From CBETVX01 sp965539935 (GTDB lineage: Bacteria; Bacillota; Clostridia; Peptostreptococcales; Caminicellaceae), in NCBI GenBank assembly GCA_965539935.1, contig CBETVX010000040.1, forward strand, positions 1 through 26,423: a DNA stretch of 26,423 nt, written 5' to 3'. How positions within the stretch are numbered: position 1 is the stretch's first letter; every line of letters begins with the position of its first letter. The translations under genes and the position numbers were made by a program. Below, one piece after another: positions 15,016 to 22,435 of this stretch. The notes under the pieces were generated by a model. The model did not search any database. It was not told where the DNA came from and was given only the letters and a program-made list of their open reading frames with translations.

Positions 15016-16444
15016 ATAATAAATTTTCAGAGATATAGTTATAAATTCTATTTTTCTCTAATGGTATTTTTCCCAAGAAAATGGCTCTTTTAATTGAGTC
15101 TATTATTTCATCTATGACCCTCTTATCTTCTATTCCATAATTATTATATATATCCTTATGGTTAATTATTCCAGAAATGTCTTCTATATTTTTAAAGCGA
15201 GTAAGGTAATTATTTGCAAGATACTCAGCATGAACCTTATACATTCCCATTTCCTCGTGGGGATTAAGAAGCTGTCTAGTTGATATAATATCTGCAAGAC
15301 CTATTAGTATTATATCTAAAGTGTTTTCACCGAATTTTTTAAATAAATCATATAGTGCTTTACCACTAACATCATTTTTTATATATAATGTCAGTGGCCA
15401 CATATGCTCTTTTACTATTTTACTTAAATACTCTTTCTCTTTTATATCAAGCTTTAACCTATCTGATATATTAGAAACTATTTCTTCCCCAACTATCTCA
15501 TGTCCCCTAAATCTAACTCGCCCAGTTTCATCTACCCATCTTGCCCTTGGTTTACCTATATCATGAAATAGTGCAGCTAGCTTTATTAGCTGTATCCTTG
15601 TATGTCCATCTGCATATATCTTACTCATATGGTCTTCATAGGCTTCTCTCAAGTGTTTTTCAAAGTATCCATCAGCATATATTATACTTTCAATAATTTT
15701 CATTGTATATAGAGAATGGGTCCAAGCATCAACAACATGGTATTTACATTTACCAACTTCCTTCATTGGCTCAATTTCAGGAAATATCTTATTGAGTATA
15801 TTCATATACTTGTCCATTATATTAAAATAATAATGGGCTTTGTTACAGTCAAGTATCTTAAATAGTTCCTTCGTCGCCTCTTTATGAGAAATTTTATATA
15901 GCTTTTCACTATGAATCTTGATATATTCAAGGGTTTTATCACTTATATCAAACTCTAATTCAGCCATAAGGCCAGCCGCCTTAATCATTTTAATAGGGTC
16001 TTTTTCATAAACCTCTTCACTTATCTCCCTAACAATTCCTGTCTTAATATCTTCCTTACCATTATATGGATCTATAATGTTATCAAAATCAACCCTACCG
16101 TCTACTATTGGAGCAGCCATTGAATTTATAGTAAAATCACCATCTTTTAGGATATCAATTATACTCTTATTATTAAGACTAGTAAAACTAAAAACTAAGT
16201 CATCACTATCTCCATCATTTTGAATTTTAACTATAACCCTATTTTCATCTTCCCTTGGGTGGATAAAAATACCTTTAAATATCTCTGCAAATTCTCTGCT
16301 AACTATCAAAGGATCATCTTTAATAAATATGTCTAATTTTGTAGTTTTTATGTTTAAAAAATAATTCCTTACATACTCTCCTACTATATATAGAGAATTA
16401 TTTGTTATATTCTGCAGTTCTATAAGGTATTTATTGGCTGCCAT
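15014..16444 (-). CDS. HD-domain protein with degenerate CCA-nucleotidyltransferase head
   Basis: 476 aa from the ATG at 16444, which has TAGGAGTGG upstream; the longer frame to 16519 has no ribosome site. Residues 1-200 match the poly(A) polymerase/CCA-adding head domain, but key positions are changed. VGEYVRN (21-27) replaces VGGxVRD, and K36-L37-D38 replaces the catalytic DxD. GDFTINSMA (102-110) replaces RDFTINAMA, and DPIKMIKAAGL (149-159) replaces DPLRMLRAARF. The HD domain (about 236-340) looks intact: H243, H294-D295, and H315 in FRGHE. It may have lost nucleotide addition and kept phosphohydrolase activity; this is inferred. It diverges from abrB. Confidence 0.88.
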   Translation of the reverse strand: MAANKYLIELQNITNNSLYIVGEYVRNYFLNIKTTKLDIFIKDDPLIVSREFAEIFKGIFIHPREDENRVIVKIQNDGDSDDLVFSFTSLNNKSIIDILKDGDFTINSMAAPIVDGRVDFDNIIDPYNGKEDIKTGIVREISEEVYEKDPIKMIKAAGLMAELEFDISDKTLEYIKIHSEKLYKISHKEATKELFKILDCNKAHYYFNIMDKYMNILNKIFPEIEPMKEVGKCKYHVVDAWTHSLYTMKIIESIIYADGYFEKHLREAYEDHMSKIYADGHTRIQLIKLAALFHDIGKPRARWVDETGRVRFRGHEIVGEEIVSNISDRLKLDIKEKEYLSKIVKEHMWPLTLYIKNDVSGKALYDLFKKFGENTLDIILIGLADIISTRQLLNPHEEMGMYKVHAEYLANNYLTRFKNIEDISGIINHKDIYNNYGIEDKRVIDEIIDSIKRAIFLGKIPLEKNRIYNYISENLL

Positions 16445-16549
16445 TCTATCCACTCCTATTCTAAAACATATAATCCTTATTTTAATATTATACATTCTAA
16501 ATTTCATATAACATAGCAAAAATATTTTATATTATTTTATGAATTACCA

Positions 16550-16578
16550 TTGACTTTTATTGGAAGTTTTGGTATATT
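16550..16578 (+). promoter_or_regulatory. Sigma-A promoter of abrB
   Basis: TTGACT (16550-16555), 17-nt spacer, TATATT (16573-16578) on the plus strand; predicted start of transcription near 16585. Confidence 0.75.
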
Positions 16579-16590
16579 TAATTTGAACAG

Positions 16591-16607
16591 TGTCGAATTT
16601 TGTCTAA
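16591..16607 (+). promoter_or_regulatory. Tandem Spo0A boxes overlapping the abrB transcription start
   Basis: TGTCGAA (16591-16597) is an exact match to the 0A-box consensus TGNCGAA. A second box TGTCTAA (16601-16607) differs at one position and starts exactly 10 bp later, on the same face of the helix. Both lie just downstream of the predicted start, as do the two 0A boxes of B. subtilis abrB, where phosphorylated Spo0A represses. Confidence 0.65.
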
Positions 16608-16620
16608 AGGAGGAGAAAAC

Positions 16621-16866
16621 ATGAAATCTACAGGTATAGTTAGAAAGGTAGACGAACTCGGTAGAGTTGTAATTCCAATAGAACTAAGAAGAACATTAAG
16701 TATTGGTGAAAAGGATGCTCTTGAAATTTTTGTAGATGGATCCCAAATCATATTAAAAAAATATGAACCTGCTTGTATCTTCTGTGGGCAAGCTAAGGAT
16801 AATAAGAATTACAAAGGAAAAAATATTTGCCCAAGTTGTATAGAAGAAATAGAAAGTATGAAGTAA
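16621..16866 (+). CDS. abrB: AbrB/SpoVT-type transition-state regulator with Cys-pair tail
   Basis: 81 aa from the ATG at 16621, with AAAGGAGGAG just upstream; an in-frame ATG at 16600 precedes that site and was rejected. Residues 1-48 form the swapped-hairpin AbrB DNA-binding domain (STGIVRKVDELGRVVIPIELRRTL). The tail has C52-x2-C55 and C70-x2-C73, a zinc-ribbon-like pattern common in clostridial AbrB proteins. AbrB represses stationary-phase and sporulation genes in B. subtilis. Promoter, tandem Spo0A boxes and terminator are all visible, so it is a one-gene unit. Its position between metG and rsmI matches B. subtilis, but here it is on the opposite strand from its neighbours. Confidence 0.93.
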   Translation: MKSTGIVRKVDELGRVVIPIELRRTLSIGEKDALEIFVDGSQIILKKYEPACIFCGQAKDNKNYKGKNICPSCIEEIESMK

Positions 16867-16869
16867 TAG

Positions 16870-16905
16870 GAATGCTTGTGATTAATCACAAGCATTCTTT
16901 TTTTC
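16870..16905 (+). terminator. abrB terminator, overlapping the end of the DUF1858 gene
   Basis: A 28-nt perfect palindrome (GAATGCTTGTGATT/AATCACAAGCATTC) with a run of seven or eight T on the plus strand. The last codons and stop of the minus-strand DUF1858 gene are inside it. Confidence 0.9.
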
Positions 16906-17100
16906 TTCAATATCGATATTATTTAAGTCTTCAATCATTTTGTTTACATCTAGATTATTAACCCTGGCTACTTCTTCAAGCGTCTCCTTTTCTGCTCCTA
17001 AACATTTTAAACAATCAAGATTATATTTATGAAAAATCTCTATAGTTCTGGAATTGTTGAACAAAATTTTACTTATGGTCATATCTTTAGTATATTTCAT
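16882..17100 (-). CDS. DUF1858 domain protein
   Basis: 72 aa, ATG behind a strong AGGGGGGATGG. The pattern MTISKILFNNSRTIEIFHKYNLDCLKCLGAEKETLEEVARVNNLDVNKMIEDLN is the DUF1858 domain: a short helical fold with 'F.k.gl.C..C.......tl...a' around a Cys pair (CLKC near residues 30-33). Such domains occur alone or attached to hybrid-cluster or iron-sulfur proteins in anaerobes; the Cys pair suggests redox or metal chemistry, not shown. It is the last gene of the ccdA-tlpA-yabB-rsmI run, 30 nt after rsmI, and its 3' end overlaps the abrB terminator. Confidence 0.88.
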   Translation of the reverse strand: MKYTKDMTISKILFNNSRTIEIFHKYNLDCLKCLGAEKETLEEVARVNNLDVNKMIEDLNNIDIEEKKNACD

Positions 17101-17130
17101 GCTAACCCATCCCCCCTTAGCATTAGCACA

Positions 17131-17973
17131 TTAAATGTCTATACTATATTTATATACCTCCCGTTTAGGAATATCTCTATCTTTAGCTACTTTTTTTATA
17201 GCTTCTTTTTTAGAAACTCCTTCATTGATATATAATAAAATATGTTCCTTTATATCCATATATTCCCAATGGCTTTCCTTCCTTTTTCCACCACTATTTC
17301 CTTCAACCAATAGCACAAATTCTCCCCTTATTTCATTATCTTTAAAATGGCTTATGATATTAGATATATTACCCCTAAGTATTTCTTCATATCTTTTTGT
17401 AAGCTCTCTAGCCACCACCATATGCCTATCACCTAATATGTTTTCCATATCTTTTAGGGTATCCATTAACCTATGGGGAGATTCATAAAAAATTAATGTT
17501 CTATCATCGTCTTCAATGGCTTCTAACCTTTTTCTTCTCTGTTTCTTATTTCTATCTAGAAATCCTTCAAAGGAAAATTTTTCTGTAGAAAGTCCTGAAG
17601 CCACCAGGCCTGTTATTATGGCACTGGCTCCAGGTAATACATGTACATCAATAGCTTCATCAATACACAGCCTTATTATATCTTCCCCCGGGTCCGATAT
17701 ACCTGGCATTCCAGCATCACTTACTAGTGCAATATTTTCTCCATCCTTTAGTCTTTTAATTAACTCTTTTCCCTTAGCTTCTTTATTATGCTCATGATAG
17801 CTTGTCAAAGGTTTTTTTATATCATAATGATTTAATAGCTTAATCGTATGTCTTGTATCCTCTGCAGCTATTAAATCTACATCCTTAAGTGTATTTAATA
17901 CCCTTAGAGTAATATCTTCAAGATTTCCTATAGGGGTTGGACAAATATAAAGTTTTCCTGTCTCATAATTCAT
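17131..17973 (-). CDS. rsmI: 16S rRNA (cytidine1402-2'-O)-methyltransferase
   Basis: 280 aa. RsmI methylates the ribose of C1402 in the decoding centre using SAM; it belongs to the tetrapyrrole-methylase fold. Visible: LYICPTPIGNLEDITLRVL at the N-terminus, AEDTRHT (38-44), VSDAGMPGISDPG (84-96), LPGASAIITGLVASGLST, and the KxxRRKRLEAI and YESPHRL blocks. A C-terminal helical piece (about 232-280, KEHILLYINEGVSKKEAIKKVAKDRDIPKREVYKYS) is the usual short extension. ATG preceded by AAGGAAG. It corresponds to yabC-region rsmI in B. subtilis order, next to the yabB-type gene. Confidence 0.96.
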   Translation of the reverse strand: MNYETGKLYICPTPIGNLEDITLRVLNTLKDVDLIAAEDTRHTIKLLNHYDIKKPLTSYHEHNKEAKGKELIKRLKDGENIALVSDAGMPGISDPGEDIIRLCIDEAIDVHVLPGASAIITGLVASGLSTEKFSFEGFLDRNKKQRRKRLEAIEDDDRTLIFYESPHRLMDTLKDMENILGDRHMVVARELTKRYEEILRGNISNIISHFKDNEIRGEFVLLVEGNSGGKRKESHWEYMDIKEHILLYINEGVSKKEAIKKVAKDRDIPKREVYKYSIDI

Positions 17974-17997
17974 ATAGCAACTTCCTTCATTTCCTGA

Positions 17998-18750
17998 TTA
18001 TTTTTCTATACTTTCTTTTCCATATATTTCATAGATATCTTCAGTATACTTTCCATTTTCATCATATACATAAAGTGGATCTAGAAATCTTAGCTCTGGT
18101 TTTGCAGCCTTTACACATTTTAAAAGTAATAAGTTAGTTTTCTTATTTTTATTTGGATGAACAAATCTTATTTTCTTAGGCTCTAGCTTGTACTTTCTAC
18201 ATAGGCTCATAATGTCAACGAGTCTATGGGGTCTATGTACCATATAGAAATGGCCATGATGTTTTAAGAGCCTACTGGCATTATAAATTACATCCTCTAG
18301 GTTACATTTAATTTCATGCCGTGAAATAGCCTTCATATCATTTGGATTTTTAAGACCTGTTGAAATCATATAGGGGGGATTTGAAATAACTACATCTACA
18401 GAATTTACTTCTATAATATTAGTTATATTTTTTAAATCCTCCTCTATTATCTCTACTCTATCTTCTAAACCATTAAGCTTTATACTTCTTTTTGCCATAT
18501 CGGCCACATAGCTTTGAATCTCTACACCATATATTTTCTTGGCCCTACTTTTACCAGCAATAAGGATAGGGATTATACCTGTTCCTGTACCTAAGTCCAC
18601 CACTACTGAATTCTTTTTTATTTCGCAGAAATTACTAAGTAGTACTGCATCTATCCCAAAACAAAATCCATTGGGATTTTGAATTATTTTAAGTCCTTTA
18701 CACTGTAAATCATCTATTCTTTCATTGCCATTTAATATTACTTCATTCAT
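17998..18750 (-). CDS. yabB: YabB-type tRNA1(Val) adenine-N6 methyltransferase family protein
   Basis: 250 aa. Rossmann-fold SAM methyltransferase with motif I VVDLGTGTGIIPIL (about 49-63), the acidic GVEIQ strand end (75-79), and the catalytic NPPY (124-127) for methylating an exocyclic amino group of adenine. The N-terminal IDDLQCKGLKIIQNPNGFCFGIDAVLLSNF is typical of the TrmN6/YfiC-YabB group. The likely target is A37 of tRNA-Val, by analogy with E. coli; not shown here. Ribosome site AGGAGAG before the ATG. It lies between tlpA and rsmI with short gaps (16 and 24 nt), so likely in the same operon. Confidence 0.93.
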   Translation of the reverse strand: MNEVILNGNERIDDLQCKGLKIIQNPNGFCFGIDAVLLSNFCEIKKNSVVVDLGTGTGIIPILIAGKSRAKKIYGVEIQSYVADMAKRSIKLNGLEDRVEIIEEDLKNITNIIEVNSVDVVISNPPYMISTGLKNPNDMKAISRHEIKCNLEDVIYNASRLLKHHGHFYMVHRPHRLVDIMSLCRKYKLEPKKIRFVHPNKNKKTNLLLLKCVKAAKPELRFLDPLYVYDENGKYTEDIYEIYGKESIEK

Positions 18751-18766
18751 TACTACTTCTCTCCTA

Positions 18767-19417
18767 CTAATTTTCTAGAGCTTTTTCTATCCTCTCTATC
18801 ATCATTTCTTCAGTCATTCCACCTACATAGGCATCCACTATAATTCTATCTTTATTTATAAAATAGCTTGTTGGAAAATATCTTATACCATATTTTGTGG
18901 CGGCACTTCCCTTTGTATCTAATAGTACAGGAAGAGTATACTCTCCTTCTTCTAAGAATTTGTTTGTATCCTCCACTCCATTTTCTTCAACTACAGTTAC
19001 GTTTACCGCTAAAACTACTACATCCTTATCCTTATATTTTTCATAAACACTTTGAATTGCAGGCATTTCCTCTACACATGGTGGACACCATGAAGCCCAG
19101 AAATTAACAAAAACAGCTTTACCTTCAAACTGAGATAGACTTATTTCATTTCCCTCTCTATCATTTAATGTGAAATCAAAGGCTCTATCTCCTATAAAAA
19201 TTCCCTCTTCTATTTCTTCATCTTGCATATCTTTCTCTTCATCACCTTCATTATCTAATGCCACTTCATCATTTGCATTTTCTTCTACAATAACTTCTTT
19301 ATCATTTCCTTCATCTATGTCTTTTACATTTTCATTAGTAATATTTTCATTAGTACATCCAATAGCTATAATCATTATCATTATACCCGTTAGTATTAAC
19401 ATTAATTTTTTCTTCAT
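18767..19417 (-). CDS. TlpA/ResA-like thioredoxin-fold lipoprotein
   Basis: 216 aa from the ATG at 19417 (AGAGGT 7 nt upstream); a GTG at 19423 is the alternative. Residues 1-20 are a lipoprotein signal ending in IAIG before C21, the lipid-attached Cys. An acidic Asn/Glu/Asp-rich spacer follows (22-72). The thioredoxin domain (about 73-216) has FWASWC111-P-P-C114, the usual GIRYFPTSYFI cis-Pro region and the ADFTLNDREG-like opening of ResA/TlpA. It would reduce disulfides outside the membrane with electrons from CcdA, encoded just upstream (36 nt). Substrates are unknown; no cytochrome c genes are in the window, so a StoA-like sporulation or other extracellular role is possible. Confidence 0.92.
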   Translation of the reverse strand: MKKKLMLILTGIMIMIIAIGCTNENITNENVKDIDEGNDKEVIVEENANDEVALDNEGDEEKDMQDEEIEEGIFIGDRAFDFTLNDREGNEISLSQFEGKAVFVNFWASWCPPCVEEMPAIQSVYEKYKDKDVVVLAVNVTVVEENGVEDTNKFLEEGEYTLPVLLDTKGSAATKYGIRYFPTSYFINKDRIIVDAYVGGMTEEMMIERIEKALEN

Positions 19418-19453
19418 ATACACACCTCTTTAGATTATATTTTATGTTCTCCC

Positions 19454-20152
19454 TTAAGACAAGAAATTTATAATTCTATAAACTCTATCTGTGTATACTA
19501 ATATACCCATTATTATTAGTAAGATACCACTAATTACTTTTATAGCTCCTAAATATTTTTCTGTATTGATCTTGTCTATTATTATATTTAAGAATAGGGC
19601 AGTAATCAAAAATGGAATACTAAAACCTAGTGAGTAGATTATTAGTAAAAAAATTCCTTCCAGATATGTACTTAGATTTGCTGCCATCATAAGTACTGAA
19701 GCTAATATAGGCCCTATACATGGAGTCCATCCAAAACTAAAAGCCATCCCTAATATTACTGAATTGATAAATCTAGGTGTATTAGATTTAAAATTAAATC
19801 TTTTTTCTACACTGAGAAAATTTATTTTTATTAAGCCCATGTGATATAGTCCGAATATTATTATCACTATTCCACCAATTTTTCTAATTATATTATTATT
19901 GGCATATAAAAATTTTCCTAATGTAGTTGCTGTTGCTCCTAACAGCGTAAATACTATGGTAAGTCCTAGTAAAAATCCTATTGAGTTTATGATTATTGAC
20001 CTTTTTATTTTTTTATCTCCACTTTCTATATCCTCTAAAGACCCTCCTGTAAGATAGCTTAAATAAATAGGCATAAGCGGAAGTATACATGGAGATAAGA
20101 AAGATGCTATTCCTTCAAAAAATACCACTACAAAAGAAATATTTGTACTCAT
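19454..20152 (-). CDS. ccdA: Cytochrome c biogenesis/thiol-reduction membrane protein CcdA
   Basis: About 232 aa from the ATG at 20152; another ATG at 20167 has no ribosome site, while GAGGT sits close (3 nt) before 20152, so the start is not certain. Six hydrophobic segments are visible. The redox Cys pair of the family is present in SPCILPLMPIY (first segment) and GWTPCIGPIL (fourth segment). CcdA passes electrons from cytoplasmic thioredoxin across the membrane to extracytoplasmic thioredoxin-like proteins. Here the partner is almost certainly the TlpA-type lipoprotein next in the operon. It likely begins a new transcription unit, since the ferredoxin gene upstream ends in a terminator. 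Confidence 0.93.
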   Translation of the reverse strand: MSTNISFVVVFFEGIASFLSPCILPLMPIYLSYLTGGSLEDIESGDKKIKRSIIINSIGFLLGLTIVFTLLGATATTLGKFLYANNNIIRKIGGIVIIIFGLYHMGLIKINFLSVEKRFNFKSNTPRFINSVILGMAFSFGWTPCIGPILASVLMMAANLSTYLEGIFLLIIYSLGFSIPFLITALFLNIIIDKINTEKYLGAIKVISGILLIIMGILVYTDRVYRIINFLS

Positions 20153-20275
20153 ATACCTCAACCCCATTCATTATCATATTTCATAATTTTCTAATATTTA
20201 TATTATACTATACTATTAAATAAAAGTTTCCTCCTATGTACAATTCATATATGTATCACAGTATATTATACCAAA

Positions 20276-20303
20276 ACAAAAAGACCCTTTTTTGGGCCTT
20301 TAA
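20276..20303 (-). terminator. Terminator after the ferredoxin gene
   Basis: On the minus strand AAAGGCCC-AAAAAA-GGGTCTTT (one G-U) followed by TTTTTG, 7 nt after the ferredoxin stop. Confidence 0.85.
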
Positions 20304-20309
20304 AGTTCT

Positions 20310-20480
20310 TTACTCTGGATGTGGTGCATCTACAGGACACACATTAGCACAAGCTCCACATTCTATACATCCCGATGCATCTATTACATATTTGTCATCA
20401 CCAGGACTGATTACATCTACTGGGCATTCCGGTTCACATGCTCCACAACTTATACAACTGTCATTGATATAATATGCCAT
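20310..20480 (-). CDS. 2[4Fe-4S] ferredoxin
   Basis: 56 aa, the typical clostridial ferredoxin size. Two cluster motifs are complete: C9-x2-C12-x2-C15-x3-C19-P and C38-x2-C41-x2-C44-x3-C48-P, with the pseudo-twofold repeat obvious (SCISCGACEPECPVD and GCIECGACANVCPVD). It is a cytoplasmic low-potential electron carrier. The ATG at 20480 has GGAGGTGAT upstream. It is too small to stand out among open frames but the call is secure. It lies 71 nt after ricT and before a terminator, so it may end the tmk-darA-holB-ricT operon or have its own promoter in the gap. In B. subtilis this position holds yabA. Confidence 0.96.
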   Translation of the reverse strand: MAYYINDSCISCGACEPECPVDVISPGDDKYVIDASGCIECGACANVCPVDAPHPE

Positions 20481-20551
20481 ATATTATCACCTCCAAGTAT
20501 ATCATTTACCTTCATTATTTCAGTATATCCACTTATATAATAAATTATTAT

Positions 20552-21439
20552 TTACTCCTCATCAAAAATCTGTTCTTCTAGATTTTCTTCCTTCTCCTCA
20601 TTTTCCTCTATTCTTTTTATTTCTCTTTTTTGATAAACAAATATATCATCACTTAGATCCATTTCTTCGTTTTCAGATTTTTCATTATTTATGAGTCTTA
20701 CCTTAACTGATTCTAATAATATATTTGTATCTACTACTATTGCCAACCCATCTGGAGTATCAATTTTCTCTCCCACATCTGGCATACCCTCTCTGAGATA
20801 TAGGTATCCTTCGTGTTCATATCTAAGACAGCATAAAAGTCTACCACAAATTCCAGATATTTTTGAAGGGTTTAAGGATAACTCTTGATCTTTAGCCATC
20901 TTTATAGATACTGGCTCAAACTCTCCAAGCCATGTGGAACAGCAAAGGGTAACTCCACAGGGACCTATCCCACCTACCATTTTAGCTTCATCCCTTACGC
21001 CTATCTGTCTAAGTTCTATCCTTGTTCTAAATATAGAAGCTAAATCCTTAACTAATTCTCTAAAGTCTACCCTTCCATCGGCAGTGAAATAAAAGATAAC
21101 CTTATTATTATCAAAGGTATATTCAACGTCTATTAGTTTCATTTCTAATCCATGTTCATCTATCTTTTTCAGACATATGTCAAAGGCATTTTTTTCTTTT
21201 TCTTTATTTTCTTTATTTTTTAACTCATCTTCTAATTCTGCTACCCTTAACACTTTTTTAAGAGGTGAGACTATTTTATCCTCCGTTACTTCCTTTGGGC
21301 CAACTACTACTTCTCCAAACTCTACTCCCCTTGCGGTCTCAACAATCACATTCTGACCTTTATTAATATCTATATTATCGGGATCAAAATAATATATTTT
21401 TCCAGCCTTTTTAAATCTCACTCCAATAACTTTTACCAT
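20552..21439 (-). CDS. ricT: RicT/YaaT (PSP1 domain) regulator of RNase Y and Fe-S complex
   Basis: 295 aa. PSP1-domain protein. In B. subtilis, RicA, RicF and RicT form a [4Fe-4S]-carrying complex that promotes RNase Y-dependent mRNA maturation and affects sporulation and competence. Family blocks: RFKKAGKIYYFDP, VIVETARGVEFGEVV, VEYTFDNNKVIFYFTADGRVDFRELVKDLA and RTRIELRQIGVRDEAKMVGGIGPCG. Cysteines C161, C166, C167, C198, C203 and C204 are present as cluster ligand candidates. The C-terminal Glu/Asn-rich tail (about 255-295) is variable. Its ribosome site lies in the last codons of holB, whose stop is 1 nt before the ATG, so the two are coupled. Confidence 0.95.
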   Translation of the reverse strand: MVKVIGVRFKKAGKIYYFDPDNIDINKGQNVIVETARGVEFGEVVVGPKEVTEDKIVSPLKKVLRVAELEDELKNKENKEKEKNAFDICLKKIDEHGLEMKLIDVEYTFDNNKVIFYFTADGRVDFRELVKDLASIFRTRIELRQIGVRDEAKMVGGIGPCGVTLCCSTWLGEFEPVSIKMAKDQELSLNPSKISGICGRLLCCLRYEHEGYLYLREGMPDVGEKIDTPDGLAIVVDTNILLESVKVRLINNEKSENEEMDLSDDIFVYQKREIKRIEENEEKEENLEEQIFDEE

Positions 21440-21440
21440 A

Positions 21441-22424
21441 TTAAACCTCCAGTATATTTAGAAGCATAGTTTCTATTGAAACATTTAAATTTACATTACT
21501 TTTTATATTTTTTCTAGTTTCTTCAATGATATTTATTGCTTTCATAATTCTATAACCTGTGAAAACATTGGTGTATTCCCTTACTTTATTTTTATAGTCT
21601 ATATTAAATATATTTTTTTCATCATCAATTTCCTTTAATAATAGCATGTCCCTAAACCAAATGGTAAGTAGGTCTAAAAGCTCATCCATGTAATCCTTAT
21701 TCTTTTCAAAAAATTCTACAGAATCTATAAGTTTCAGCCTATCTCCTATAGCAATTTTATCCATTATTTTTATTATTTCACTTCTTCTTTCTTTAAACCC
21801 CTCTGATTGATATATATCTAAAGCCCTTCCTAAGGAACCATCGGAAAAAATAGAATATACCAGACTTTCCTCTTTATTTAAATTATATTTTTCTATCAAA
21901 TACTTAGCTATATCTTCCTTTGGGATTCTATTAAACTTTATAGTTTGACACCTAGATCTAATAGTAGGAAGCAATCCATATGAATTCTCTGTAATAAGTA
22001 TAATAATTCCATAGGATGGCGGTTCCTCCAATATTTTTAATAATCTATTTTGTGCACTTACAGTCATGGTATTTGATGCCTCAATTAAAAATATCTTTTT
22101 ATTACTTTCATAGGGCCTTAGAAGTATATTGTTTTGAAATTCTTCTATTTGTTTGTTCTTTATACTTTTTCCATCGGGACTCATTATCTCGATATCAGGA
22201 TGATTTCCACTGTCTATTTTATGACAAGATGTACACATATCACAGCTATCATCTAAACTCTCTTTGCAACATATAGCCTTTGCAAATTCTAATGCAGATG
22301 TCTTTTTTCCAATGCCCATTCTTCCTTCAAATATATAGGCATGGGCTAAAGAATCGTTTTTTATGGCCGTTTTTAAAAATTTAATTATTTTATCATGTCC
22401 TATTATTTTTTGAAAAGACATCAT
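21441..22424 (-). CDS. holB: DNA polymerase III delta-prime subunit
   Basis: 327 aa. Clamp-loader subunit of the AAA+ family. Visible: QKIIGHDKIIKFLKTAI at the N-terminus, P-loop-like GRMGIGKKT (34-42), a zinc module with Cys 53, 61, 64 and 67 (CDMCTSCHKI), RLLKILEEPP as the Walker B-adjacent helix, and the SRC motif in RSRCQTIKF, which supplies the arginine finger. It loads the sliding clamp at the replication fork with delta and gamma/tau. Two Met codons open the frame (MMS), either of which could be used. It lies between darA and ricT, as in B. subtilis apart from the missing yaaR. Confidence 0.96.
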   Translation of the reverse strand: MMSFQKIIGHDKIIKFLKTAIKNDSLAHAYIFEGRMGIGKKTSALEFAKAICCKESLDDSCDMCTSCHKIDSGNHPDIEIMSPDGKSIKNKQIEEFQNNILLRPYESNKKIFLIEASNTMTVSAQNRLLKILEEPPSYGIIILITENSYGLLPTIRSRCQTIKFNRIPKEDIAKYLIEKYNLNKEESLVYSIFSDGSLGRALDIYQSEGFKERRSEIIKIMDKIAIGDRLKLIDSVEFFEKNKDYMDELLDLLTIWFRDMLLLKEIDDEKNIFNIDYKNKVREYTNVFTGYRIMKAINIIEETRKNIKSNVNLNVSIETMLLNILEV

Positions 22425-22435
22425 TAATACCCTTT

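Noticed and set aside
20229..20234. AGGAGG-like sequence on the minus strand between ferredoxin and ccdA genes
   Set aside because: No start codon follows at a usable distance; an in-frame stop (TAA) comes within a few codons, so no small gene is supported.
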